The notes: a model not told the origin generated them from the letters alone. A DNA stretch of 64,000 bases from Symbiodinium natans (GCA_905221605.1 CAJNDS010002411.1:184001-248000), one strand, 5' to 3'. Shown: positions 47,540 through 57,700, counted from the first letter of the stretch. Translations and numbers: made by a program.

Positions 47540-48316
47540 ATGGCGCCAGGCAGGAACCTTTCCATACTACCTGGTTACTACCTTTCGAACAACTTGACTC
47601 CGCAGTTGTACCTGAAGATGCTTTACTACTACGCTTCAGACGCAGACTATCAGACATGCAAACGCGAGTGTGGTGTCAAGTCCAAAGTTTGGCGGCTCTT
47701 TGTGCAGAAAATTCGAGCCATCTTGTGGCTTGTCGTTGGCCAACAACAGCAGCAGCAACTTGGTGGCAGAGATCGTATCGTTGCTGTGGACGAGACCTTT
47801 TTCACTACCAAGAAGCGCTCGAGAGGGGGATTCCGGGGAAGAGAGACTGCTGGACACGCAACGCTTGTTTTGGGCATGATCGAGCTAGATCTGCGCACGC
47901 GAAGGGCAACTGGTCGTTGCCTCTTGCAAGTCATTCCCAATCGGACGAAGAGGACGCTGAAGCGACTTCTGACACAGCACATCGTGCCTGGAAGCCTCGT
48001 TTTTACGGGCGCGTTGAAGTCATATCGCTGGATGTCTGCTCAGGATAGTCCATTTGTCCACCGGTACGTGAACCACAAGAAGCGCGAGTTCAGTCCAGTG
48101 GTGAGGATCTTCGGACAAGAGATTATCATTTCTTCCAGTGCAGCCGAAGGCCTTTTCGGAAGGTTGAAGTCCTATATCCGGCAGCGTGGCATCAAGAGGG
48201 TTTCCAAGCAGTGTTATGGACGCGTTCTGGCTGAGTTTCTCTGGAGGCAGACGTGTTCTGCAAGAGACGATGGCAGCAACGACACCCCAACGCTGCGCAG
48301 CACAACCCCTCCCTGA
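47540..48316 (+). CDS. ISXO2-like (IS1595-type DDE) transposase, probably inactive
   Basis: The protein follows the ISXO2-like transposase layout. A helical N-terminal part holds [20 protein letters not shown]. The first catalytic Asp sits in [26 protein letters not shown] follows where the family has a TDxxKSY-type second Asp. VNHKKREF and [16 protein letters not shown] supply the conserved C-terminal residues. In this copy the second Asp position reads Gly-Ala (GGC GCG), so one catalytic residue appears to be lost. Just upstream another frame (47472-47561) encodes [17 protein letters not shown], the family's usual lead-in, so the N-terminus is frameshifted. I used the first in-frame ATG, although homology continues further upstream out of frame. 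Likely a decayed or domesticated copy. Confidence 0.8.
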   Translation: MAPGRNLSILPGYYLSNNLTPQLYLKMLYYYASDADYQTCKRECGVKSKVWRLFVQKIRAILWLVVGQQQQQQLGGRDRIVAVDETFFTTKKRSRGGFRGRETAGHATLVLGMIELDLRTRRATGRCLLQVIPNRTKRTLKRLLTQHIVPGSLVFTGALKSYRWMSAQDSPFVHRYVNHKKREFSPVVRIFGQEIIISSSAAEGLFGRLKSYIRQRGIKRVSKQCYGRVLAEFLWRQTCSARDDGSNDTPTLRSTTPP

Positions 48317-48989
48317 GGAATTCCGTGCGGATTTCGCCAGTAGTTTCGAGGATGAGGTGCCGCAACGACCGCGAGCGCCGCAACCCCCGCAACCCCCGCA
48401 ACCCCCGCAACCCCCGCAAGCACCGCAAGCTCCGCAACCTCCACAAGCGCCGCAAGTGCCGCAACCTCCGCAAGTGCCGCAGCTTCCGCAACCTGCACAA
48501 GCGCACGCGCCGCCACCAGCACCTGTTGCACATCCCGCAGCAACCCTGGCAGTGGAAGCGCCTGTCGCCCCGGCTCCTGACGCAAGCCATGACGAATTGC
48601 CCCCGCCTGGCAATGATCAAGCTAGGCCACGTCCCGATTTTGGTGACAGCAGCGACAGTGGCGTTGAGATGCTTTGTTTCATTCCTGCACCCAAAAGGGC
48701 CAGGGCTCGAGGTGTCAAGCAAGAGAGGCCAGAGCATTTGCACTTGCCTTTGCAAGCGCCACCCCGCTTGAAACATGAAGCGTTGTATTGTCGACAGGGC
48801 CATGCGCTTGTGTTTGAGACTCCCCCACCAGAAGTGGTGCTGAATGAGCAACAGTTCGCATATTTTCAGACCACGTGTGATGTTTGTCAAGCCACAGTCA
48901 GAGATGGAACGTGCAGATGCCAGGCCTGTGACTGGGACATTTGTGACACATGCGCACGTGCTAACCATCGTGGTGTGTATGGCGTGTAG
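48270..48989 (+). CDS. Pro/Gln-rich protein with C-terminal Cys-rich zinc-binding domain
   Basis: This frame overlaps the end of the transposase by 47 bases in a different phase. The ATG at 48270 is followed by a short acidic segment, [15 protein letters not shown]. Next comes a PQ-repeat region (about residues 30-95; unit CCGCAACCC or CCGCAAGTG) and a linker. The C-terminus has [26 protein letters not shown] and [13 protein letters not shown], a CxxC...CxCxxC...CxxC pattern like DC1/ZZ-type zinc domains. I infer that transposase and zinc domain were one protein, now separated by a frameshift around 48270-48316, or that they are joined by splicing. Two overlapping ORFs of one element is the alternative. 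Confidence 0.6.
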   Translation: MAATTPQRCAAQPLPEEFRADFASSFEDEVPQRPRAPQPPQPPQPPQPPQAPQAPQPPQAPQVPQPPQVPQLPQPAQAHAPPPAPVAHPAATLAVEAPVAPAPDASHDELPPPGNDQARPRPDFGDSSDSGVEMLCFIPAPKRARARGVKQERPEHLHLPLQAPPRLKHEALYCRQGHALVFETPPPEVVLNEQQFAYFQTTCDVCQATVRDGTCRCQACDWDICDTCARANHRGVYGV

Positions 48990-49004
48990 AGTTTGTTTTT
49001 CAGT

Positions 49005-49177
49005 TGTCTTGCCTCGTCGCAAAAACATGCGGAGGTGTTTAAAGTCTCAGCAATAAGCAGCTCCTTTCAGTTGTTTTTGTAAAGTCTCAGCATCAAGCAG
49101 CTTTTTGTTGCTAGCTGCGAGTTGAGACTGGCATGGTTCCACTGTCTTGCCTCGTCGCAAAACATGCGGAGGTGTTT
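49005..49177. repeat. Direct repeat downstream of the transposase unit
   Basis: TGTCTTGCCTCGTCGCAAAA and following ACATGCGGAGGTGTTT occur at 49005-49040 and again at 49143-49177. Between them AAAGTCTCAGCAATAAGCAGCT and AAAGTCTCAGCATCAAGCAGCT also repeat. The pattern indicates a local tandem duplication of about 138 bases. Confidence 0.85.
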
Positions 49178-49356
49178 CAAACCCTGAAGTCAGCAATCTG
49201 CAAGAACGAGATGCAAAAAAGAAGCTTGCATTTGCAAGGCGATTGGCGCGGTCACAAAGCATACCAACGCAGTGCAGTTTTGGGGTTGACTCGGTTTCTT
49301 TTCCTTCCGTCCATTTTTCCGTCCAGACATTTCCCAGCATGGCTTTTTGCTGTGAC

Positions 49357-49785
49357 AAGTTTCAGACGTTAAGCAAGGGGTTGGGGGGACTGTGCTTGTA
49401 TGACTTTTTTCGCAGACGAGGGAGTATGCTTGTGTGACAGGTTTCAGAGATAAGCAACGGAGTTGGGGCGACCGTGCGTGCATGACAAAATTTCAGTGAG
49501 AAGCACGGGGGTGGGGACTGTGCTTGCATGACAAATTTCAGAGATGAGCAAGGGGGTTGAGGGGAAGTCTTAGAAATGTGCACGGGGGTTGGGGGGACTG
49601 TGCTTGTATGACAAAGAGATAAGCACGGGGGCTGGGGGGACTGTGCTTCTATGATAAATTTCGCAGATAGGCAGCAGGGTTGGGTGTGCGTGTGTGACAA
49701 ATTTTAAAAAAGCCACGTGGTTGGGGGGATCCTGCTTGCATGACAGGGGTTTGAGGGGACTGTTTGCATGACAAATCAAGAACGA
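49357..49785. repeat. Minisatellite, ~55-60 bp unit
   Basis: About eight diverged copies of AAGCACGGGGGTTGGGGGGA, then CTGTGCTTGCATGACAAATT and TCAGAGAT. Each unit contains two G runs. The right end passes directly into the next satellite. Confidence 0.9.
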
Positions 49786-49794
49786 GATGCAAAA

Positions 49795-51190
49795 ACTGCT
49801 TGCGGAAGGGTTTAGGATGATCATTGAGCCTGAACTGCTTGAAGAAGGAAGGGTTTAGGGGTTTAGGATGATTGTTACGCCTAAATTGTTTGAGGAAGGT
49901 TTCGGGTGCTTATTGAGCCTAAACTGTTAGAGGAAGGGTTTAGGATGCTTAGTGACCCTAAACATGTTGAGGGAAAGAAGGCAAGGAAGAGTTTAAATAA
50001 TATTTGAGCCTAAACTGCTTGAGGAAGGGGTTACGATGCTTAGCGACCCTTAACTGCGTGAGGAAAAAAGGAAGGGTTGAGGATTATGGTGCTTCAACTG
50101 CTTGAGGAAGGGTTTAGGATGCTTAGTGACCTTAAACCCGTTGAGGACAGAGGCGAAGGAAGGGTTTAGGATGAGTATGGAGCTTAAACTGCTGGTTTCC
50201 GGTGCGTAGTGACCCCAAACTGCTTGAGGAAAGCAAGGGCTTGGGGTGGTTATTGAGCTTAACTCGAGGAAGCGTTTAGCGTGTTAGCGACCCCAAACTG
50301 CTGGAAGAAGGAACGGGGGGAATGGTTTGGGATGCTTAGTGAGCAGGAACAAACGGGGGAAGGGTGATTATTGAGCCGAAACTGCTTGAAGAGGGGTTGA
50401 GGATGCTTAGTGACCCTAAACCTGTTGAGGGAAAGAAGGGAAGGAAGGGTTTAAACTGATTTTTGAGCCTAAACTGCTTGAGGAACGGGTTAAGATGCTT
50501 AGCGACCCTTAACTGCTTGGGGAAAAGAGGAAGGGTTGAGGATGATGGTGCTTGAACTGCTTGAGGAAGGGTTTAGGATGCTTAGTGACCTTAAACCTGT
50601 TGAGGACACAAGGGAAGGAACGGTTTAGGATGAGTATGGAGCCTAAACTGCTGGTTTCAGGTGCGTAGTAGTGACCCCAAACTGCTTGAGGACAGAAAGG
50701 GTTTGGGGTGGTTATTGAGCTTAACTTCTCGAGGAAGCGTTTAGCATGTTAGCGACACCAAACTGCTGGAAGAAGGAACGGGGTGAATGGTTTGGGATGC
50801 TTTGCGAGCCTGCTTGAGGACAGGTTGTTTAGGATGCTTAGTGACCCTAAACTGCTTGAGGAACAAACGGGGGAAGGGTGATTATTGAGCCTAAACTGCT
50901 TGAAGATGAAGAAGGGTTGAGGATGCTGCTTAGCGACCCTAAACTGCCTGAAGAAGGCGCAGGAGGAGGGGTTTAGGATGCTTATGAGCCTGTTTGAGGA
51001 AGGGTTTCGGATGCTTAGTGACCTTAAACTGCTTGAAGAAGGAACGGGAGGAAGGGTTCAGGGTGATTATTGAGCTTAAACTGCTGGAGGAGGGCTTTAG
51101 GATGCTTAGTGACCCGAAACTGCTCGTGAAAGAACGGGAGGAAGGGTTTAGGATGATTATTGAGCCTAAATTGGTTGAGGAACTCCTTGT
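49795..51190. repeat. Hairpin satellite with 458 bp higher-order unit
   Basis: The ~40 bp subunit is GGGTTTAGGATGCTTAGTGA followed by CCCTAAACTGCTTGAGGAA. In each subunit GTTTAGG and CCTAAAC can pair around a ~12-base loop. Subunits differ in a fixed order that recurs: the block beginning GGATGCTTAG at 49943 is repeated at 50401, and both run through the same variants (ATGGAGC, GGTGCGTAGTGACC, GGGGTGGTTATTGAGC). Several frames stay open over parts of it. Confidence 0.85.
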
Positions 51191-52260
51191 TAGATTGTTG
51201 GTGGAGGCTGGACCCATACTACATCTTAGGTTCTCTTCTTTCTCACCAGGGGACTGTTCCATTCTTGGGCTTTTTCCAGCCCTGGGCTTCTTCCAGCCCC
51301 AGGCTGCTGTTGGACATGGGGGGCATTTTCCGGCGCCAGGCCGTTTCCCCTGTAAAGACGTTTCCCTGACAAGGGCTTTTCCTGTCAAAGGCTGTTTCCC
51401 GCCCTGGGCCTTCCACCCTCTCCGGGCTCCTCCCACTCTACATTCTCTCGCCTTCTCCCTTCCTTTCACTTCCTTGTCTGTGATTTAAAACAAAAATCTA
51501 CTTCTAGAAACAAAAACAGTCTGGTCTCTACTCCTCTGCTTATTCGAAAGAAATACAACCAAAAACAAGATTCAAGGGGAGTGGAAGTTAGAATTCGAGG
51601 GAGGTGGAATTTTAGAATGAATTCCCCTTCTTGGAAATACCTGCCTTTCTAAACCCGGAATTAGACTAAATTCCCTTTCTCCCTTCACTTCAGAACATGC
51701 AAAATGGAGGGGCGCCTCCACCCCATTGGAGGAGGTGCTGGAAAGGGGGGAAGGTGGGGGGTGGGGGTAAGGGCGGGGAAGGGCGGGGAAGGGCGGGCTC
51801 CGCTTTGGGGGTGTTCTGCGGGGGCTCCAGGTTTGCCTACATGCTGGTGGAATGCTCTGCAGGTTTCTCTGGAGGGGGGCAATCCAAAGGTGCTCAACTT
51901 GATTCTCGATGCTTCACTTGATTCTCGATTCTTTGCGAAATTGTGTGTGGAAGGCTTTCCAGGTTGTAACCTGCAACTTATCTTTGTTCTTGCATGTTTA
52001 AGATGTGAATTTTGGGATGCTCCACGGTTCGGGGAAGGCATTCCAGGTTTATAGGGCGTTTTTCAATTTGGTGTGCTCTGCAGTACTTGAGTCAAAAACA
52101 ATGTGTACAAGTACACAAAACACGTCGTACCAGGCTTGTTCTTGCGATTGCTGATCTTGCCATCCTTGATCTTGCTGCCAGTTCCAGTCTTTTCCAGGGC
52201 TGCTAGGCTTCTTTCTTGGCTTTCCTTGGTGGATTTCTGAAGAGACCTCGGATCAGAAAG
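51190..52260. other. Unassigned sequence with a G-rich tract
   Basis: Mostly unrecognised. 51740-51795 contains repeated GGGG/GGGCGGGGAA blocks (GGGGGGAAGGTGGGGGGTGG, GGGCGGGGAAGGGCGGGG) that match the sequence rule for a G-quadruplex. The plus frame at 51704-52054 is open through it but shows no domain. Confidence 0.5.
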
Positions 52261-52261
52261 C

Positions 52262-53160
52262 CTTTCAACTTCAGCTGCCACAAGATGAGGTTAGGTTTAG
52301 GTTTTTTTTGGGGGTTTAGGGGCCCCCCCGTAAGGGGCCTCGGGCCTTCCCTGTAGAGGGCCTTCTGTAAGGGGCCTTCTGCCTTCCCCGTAAGGGGCCA
52401 CGGGCCTTCCCTCTAAGGGCCTTGCCTAAAAGGTCTTCCCCGCAGGTTTAGGGTTTTCAGGGTTTAGGGTGTTAATGGTGTTTTTGGGGTTTTCAGGGTT
52501 TGGGTTTCGGGGTTTTGAGGGTTTTAGGGTTTAGGGCTTCAGGGTTTTCAAGGTTTAGGCCCTAAAAGCCAGTGTGTGTGTATATAAATAAATAAATAAA
52601 TATATATATATATAGAAATACATTTTTTGTTTTTTTTAAACTTTCTTTTCTTTTTGAGGGTTTAGGGTTTAGGGGATGTTTTTGGCTTTAGGTTGAGGTG
52701 GTTTTCAGGGTTTATGGTTGAGGGTTTTTTTGGGGTTTATATAGGGTTTTGGGGTTTAGACGTCAGGGTTTAGGGGTTTAGGTTTTTTGGGTTAAGGGGT
52801 CAGGGGTTGTTAGGGATTGTTGGCTCAGGGTTTTTAGGGTTTAGGGTTTTCTCAGGGTTTTGTAGGTTGTAAGGTTTAGGGTTTTTTGGTTTAGAGTTTA
52901 GGGTTTTTTCCCGGGTTTGGGGTTTAGGGGTTCAGGGTTTAGGGGTTTTGAGGGGGGTTTAGGTTTAGGGGTTTTTAGGTCTAGGGTTTTCAAGGTTTAG
53001 GATTTATTTTTTTTGGTTTAGGGTGTTTTTTGTGGGTTTAGTTTTTTGGGGATTGTAGATTTAAGTGTTTTTTCGGGTTCAGGGTTTAGGGTTTAGGGTT
53101 TTTTTTGGGGTTTAGGACTTAGGGATTTCCAAAGTTTTAGGGCTTAGGGGTGTTTAGGCC
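52262..53160. repeat. Interstitial degenerate TTTAGGG block
   Basis: About 900 bases made largely of TTTAGGG, TTTTAGGG, TTCAGGG and TTTTGGGG variants, in one orientation, with an (AATA)n/(AT)n interruption near 52580-52612. The TTTAGGG motif is the Arabidopsis-type telomere repeat, also used by dinoflagellates. It is too degenerate to be a working telomere. Confidence 0.85.
52316..52440. repeat. GTAAGGGGCCTTC short repeat
   Basis: CCCGTAAGGGGCCTCGGGCC, TGTAAGGGGCCTTCTGCC and CCGTAAGGGGCCACGGGCC follow one another inside the telomere-like block, giving at least four related units of about 30 bases. Confidence 0.75.
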
Positions 53161-53705
53161 CCATTTGCAAGCGCTACACACGAATGATGGGGATGGGCTC
53201 GAAAAAGAAGACAAAACCGGGGGGTTGGGTGGGGAGGGGGCAGCACCCCCCCCCCCCCCCCCCCATTTGCAAACGCAATGCTCGCATGATGGGTTTGAAA
53301 AATCAATGTGCCTGAAGCAAGCTTGCACGGCTTAACAAGCGGGGGGGTTTGGGGCAGCCCCCTTCCCATTTTCAAACACAACATTCGCATCATGGGCTCG
53401 AAAAGGAAATAAGCGGGGGTTGGAGGCTTCCCATTTGCGAACACAACACACGCATGATGTGTTCGAGATAGAATAAAGCGGGGGGGGGGGGGGGGGGGCG
53501 GCCCCTCCCCATTTGCAAACACAATGCTCACATGATGGGTTAGAAATAGCCGGAAGCAGGCTTGCACGGCTTAACAAGCGGGGGGGTCACCTTCCCATTT
53601 GCAAACACAACACACTCATGATGGGTTTGAATTAGTGTTTGCAAATGCTCGCATGATGGGTTTGAAAAAGATGCCGGAAGCAATCTTGCACGGGCTTAAC
53701 AAGCG
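53155..53705. repeat. G/C-run repeat family, tandem array
   Basis: Seven copies of CCCATTTGCAAACACAATGC followed by TCGCATGATGGGTTTGAAAA start at about 53160, 53262, 53367, 53430, 53508, 53595 and 53637. They are separated by AACAAGCGGGGGGG-type G runs and C runs of up to 20 bases. Minus frames translate repeatedly as SCEHCVCKWGG, which I regard as a by-product. Confidence 0.9.
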
Positions 53706-53713
53706 GAGAAGCT

Positions 53714-53916
53714 CATAGGGGTCTATGCCTGTGCCCCTGTGTATAAACCTTGGGCGAGGGGCTGCTGCTGTTTTGATTTGCTCAACAGAAATTCCTATTG
53801 AGCCAATTTGCTATGAAGCCATTTGCTTTTAGCGCGCGTGCAAAGGGACCCCAAGCCCTGAAGCCCGAGAAAAGTTGGAAAAGTACCCGCCCATCTGTTT
53901 CACATAGACCCCTATG
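53714..53916. repeat. Perfect 14 bp inverted repeat
   Basis: CATAGGGGTCTATG (53714-53727) and its exact reverse complement CATAGACCCCTATG (53903-53916), 175 bases apart. Each arm also ends in CATAG/CTATG and can partly self-pair. Confidence 0.8.
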
Positions 53917-54229
53917 CCATTGGGGTCTGTCGGAATCCGGACAACAGACCCTATCCCAGCCCCTCTACAGCCAAAGACCCCTGTCCACTAGAGTCTGTCT
54001 GGTACGGGTGGCTACTTTTCATTTCGGGCTTGCTGTTTGCACCAGACAAAGCCACTTTGTAACAGCTAGTTTGCCTCAGACGGGCAGAGAATTTTTGCGT
54101 GAAACCACGCAAACAGATGTGATGCAAGTTGCTTTGGAAAGAAGCGCCACTTTGTTACGGCCATTCTTGCAGTATGGGTTCACTCAGGAGTTGTAAACGC
54201 ATTTCATCTGTTAAAGTGATCCCTTGTTC

Positions 54230-54365
54230 GGACGCCTGTTAGGATAATTATGCTATTTTCGGCTATCTCGCCGGTCCGGGGCACTCACGAAAATTTTGTG
54301 GTCGAGGTGTTCGCCACGTTTTGCCCAATTTTCTAGTGACGATCTTTTGGCATCCTAACAATGGG
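54230..54365. repeat. Small inverted-repeat element (MITE- or introner-like)
   Basis: GCCTGTTAGGATAATTATGC (starting about 54231) is mirrored by GGCATCCTAACAATGGGGC (ending about 54367), sharing TGTTAGGAT/ATCCTAACA as termini around a ~110 base interior. No open frame fills the interior. Confidence 0.4.
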
Positions 54366-54700
54366 GCTCGCCGTCAGGGTTTACACCTCATTTGAATTCA
54401 GAACTTCGCGGCCAAAAATTTGCAACAGGGGTTAACGTTTATTTTGCTTGACGGGGCTCTTCTTCCAAGTGGTTGAGTTCCACAGCTTGAAAGGTAGAAC
54501 GTGGTGCATTTCTTGGAGTTCATGCCAGTATCGTTTGTCAGCGAACGAAGTGCAAACCTTGGGTGAAGTTTGTACATAGGTGGAGATTTGTTGGATCTTG
54601 GTTAGCACTGCCCCCACAGTTGCAAACCCGGTCCTCTTGCAGCATCTTGGCTCACAGGGTCCCAAATGCCAAAAGTCAAACCAGGTCAAAGAACCTGAAG

Positions 54701-57700
54701 ATGGCTAGCGATGCTTCGCAGCAGCTTGCTGACCTTCAGTTGCGGCTTGCGGCTTCTTCAGATAAGCTTCGGGCCCTTGTGCGAGAGCACCAAGAGTGGA
54801 ACACGCTCTTGGGGCAGATCGGTGCGCAAATCGGCTCAGGCAAGACCTCTGCTGCTTGGCTTGGGTGGGACATTTGACATATGAACTGGTCGCTTCACTA
54901 GCTCAATGGCAAGGACAGGCTCGTGGCTTTAATGACGGGTTTTCTGTGGTGTCAGCACGGCGGTGAAGGAGAAAGTTTGCATACATTGTCATGTGTGTAA
55001 GGGTCACTTAAGACATATCAAGACCCCACCCCTATATGTTGTGGGTCCCCTTACAAGTTCCCTCTGCAAGCCTCCTTGTAGGCCCCGCAATCTCCCGCTG
55101 TATCCCACCAGGTTGATGGCCCATGCTTGGAGACGCCACCGCCCAAAGTGTCGGCCACACAGAGTCTGTCCAAACCCTCGGACTGCGACGCTTCTCCCCC
55201 TTTGCGGCCAGACACATCTTTCAGGTCCCCGGGTTGAGTGTTTAATCTTGGGTCAATTGAACTAACGAGCATTCTTGCTCTCAGTTTTGCTGGAAGTATG
55301 CCAAGTGCTCATCATACTTAACTTATCCGAGCCAATTTTTCTTCAAGTTCCATGTCTTGTAGGTCCAGGATCGCACGATTGATGCCGAAGCCTACGAGCC
55401 CGACACGTGGAGACTCCAGGTTGAGAAGCCTGGTGCAGGAAGAGATGAGTGGATCTCCCGCAGAAGGCTCTCCCGCAGATGATGTCGGATGGATGTCACG
55501 CAGAGCCTTAGAGATCTCAGAAGGAAGGCAATGCGAGTTGGTGACATGCATACAGAATGCCTGGATGAATCGTGTCTTCGCACAAAATCTTGTTCTGTCA
55601 CAGGAAGACCAGCATGGCCACAAGATGATAACGTCCATGCAACCGGTGCATCCTATGGCCAGAGCATCCATGCCCGCACGATGACCACACGCAGGTTACC
55701 ACTGACTCCATTGGCCAGAGTGCCCGAACAATGGCTATGCTCATGTTGTAAGGGCATCCATTGGCCAGGGCATCCATGCCAGAACGATGACTACGTGCAT
55801 GTTCCCAGTGAATCCATTGGCCAGTACATCCGTGAATACGTCCGTGCTAACAGTGTCTTCATGAGACAACCCCCCCTTTTCGGTTTTTCAGCCATGAAAG
55901 ATTATATACTTCGGAATCCCTATGCTCTAAATGTCAAAAACCCTTACAGTTCCGTACCTAGTACTCTTCCCCCAAGAGTCTCCCAGGGAATATGTTGGGC
56001 ACGGTCTAGTTGGCTAGTTGTGACGAACGTGCATTGAAAACCATTTCTGCGAACATTTTTCAACCACTGGAAATTCGGTGGCCTCTCCCCCTCTTCCATT
56101 TGCAAAGGCAATTTATTTGCTTCATGGCTTTCGCCGGAGTTGATATGAGTAAGTATTGCAGCAAGTGCTTTGATGGCATGATGCAACAAGTGCAAGCGCT
56201 CGGGCCGGGATTCGGAGCAAAAGCATACGAGCATCTAGAGATGGAACCTATCTGGGCAGAAAACACAGGCGAGGCTCCAAGAACAAGCAGCAGGGACTTG
56301 GGCCGGGATATGAAGCACCAACAGAGCAGGGTTGCTCAACGGGATTGATTCATTGAACAAGTTGTGCTGGGATTCGAAAGGGATTCAAATTGGGTTCGAT
56401 GAATAACAACTTGCTCCTGCATTCCAACAGTGCAGGGATTCCTGCCGGTACTGGCGAAAAAGTAGGGAACCCCGAATCGGGGTTTCAAGAAAAACGGGGT
56501 TCGACCGAGAAGTAGACGACTTTTAGGGGGTCGAAGAACAGGAGCAAGGGTTTGGGCCGAGATCACACAAAGAAACGCAGAAACAATTCCCCAGCAAAAT
56601 GAGAAGAGAATCCCAAAAGCAATACAAGCCGCCCAAATCCATGAGCCATAGCGTCCATGCCCGAACGATGACGACATGCGTGTTACTGGCAAATCTTCAT
56701 GAACCCCTTGACCAATCTGGGCCCAAAGCATCCTGAAATTCCAGAGGCCCAGGAATGTGCTGCAAAACGCATGGGGTTGCAGAGCACTTGGAGCGGTCTA
56801 AGGAGCAAGGGAGATTGTGCAGAGCTCCTGGTTCGAATATGTCGTGGGCCTGGTCATTTTCGGCAACTTGATCACCATTGGCGTCGAGGCCTGTGGAGTT
56901 TTTCCTTTACCCATGCTGGTTTCAGATTCTCCTTTAGGGCCTGGGGCGGATCCTGTAGAGGCTCAGATGTCCTTGGAGATGGGCGATGAGTTCGAGGCTG
57001 GATCTTGGGCCTGGGTCTTGGAGCGAGCCTACTTGGTTTTCTATTGTGCCTTGGCTGAGCTGCGGGAGTCGTGCTAGGTGAAAGTACCAATGAGAAGTTA
57101 GGGGTTGCTTCTGAACATCAGCCCAAATGTTGGGGACTCAGGCTGAGGCCTGTCGGTGCTCGAACATGTAAAACCCGTAGTGCTCCATACCATCTGTGTA
57201 ACTTCCGGCAGATTAAATCGAGCAGAGATCCGATTCCAGGAGTACATAATTTCTCTCCCTCTCTGTCTGTATGTGTTTGTGTGCAGCAATCTCGTCTGTT
57301 ATGCACCTGAGAACTTAAAAGGGAAGATTCTCGGGGGCTCAAAGCTGCCTCAGCTCATGTCGAGGCCTGGAAGCCGGACTTCGCCTGGCTGCCTATGGCC
57401 GTACCATCTTTCTGGACTCGAGAGCATCATTGATGAAGCTTTGACGGCCTGTCGTAGGAGTTAGGGCCAGGATATGTTGGGATCCTAATATGTTGGGATC
57501 CTAAACTCCTAGACCGTGGCCCTGGACACAGTACACAGAGCCCGCGCCATCATTAATCATCTGTTGGCATGATGCACTCATGGACCCTTGTGCCATTCGA
57601 GATCCAAGCTTAGGCTAATTAGGGCTCCTTCACAGCATCCCTCGATTTTGTGGAGCCGTCCCCTCATGTTGGCAGGATGTCTGGTTCCTCCTGGACATCA

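Noticed and set aside
48192-49028. 278-codon minus-strand ORF opposite the zinc-domain ORF
   Set aside because: It is the antisense shadow of the PQ-repeat and Cys-rich plus-strand ORF and shows only Leu/Arg repeats.
53137-53577. Repeated Cys-rich peptide SCEHCVCKWGG on the minus strand, suggestive of a zinc-finger array
   Set aside because: Copies fall in different frames separated by G/C homopolymers of varying length, so the peptide cannot be translated as one protein. A DNA-level repeat explains it.
53798-54196. 132-codon plus-strand ORF beside the inverted repeat
   Set aside because: No recognisable domain; contains repeated GACCCC/GGGGTC segments, so it is more likely repeat-derived than a gene.
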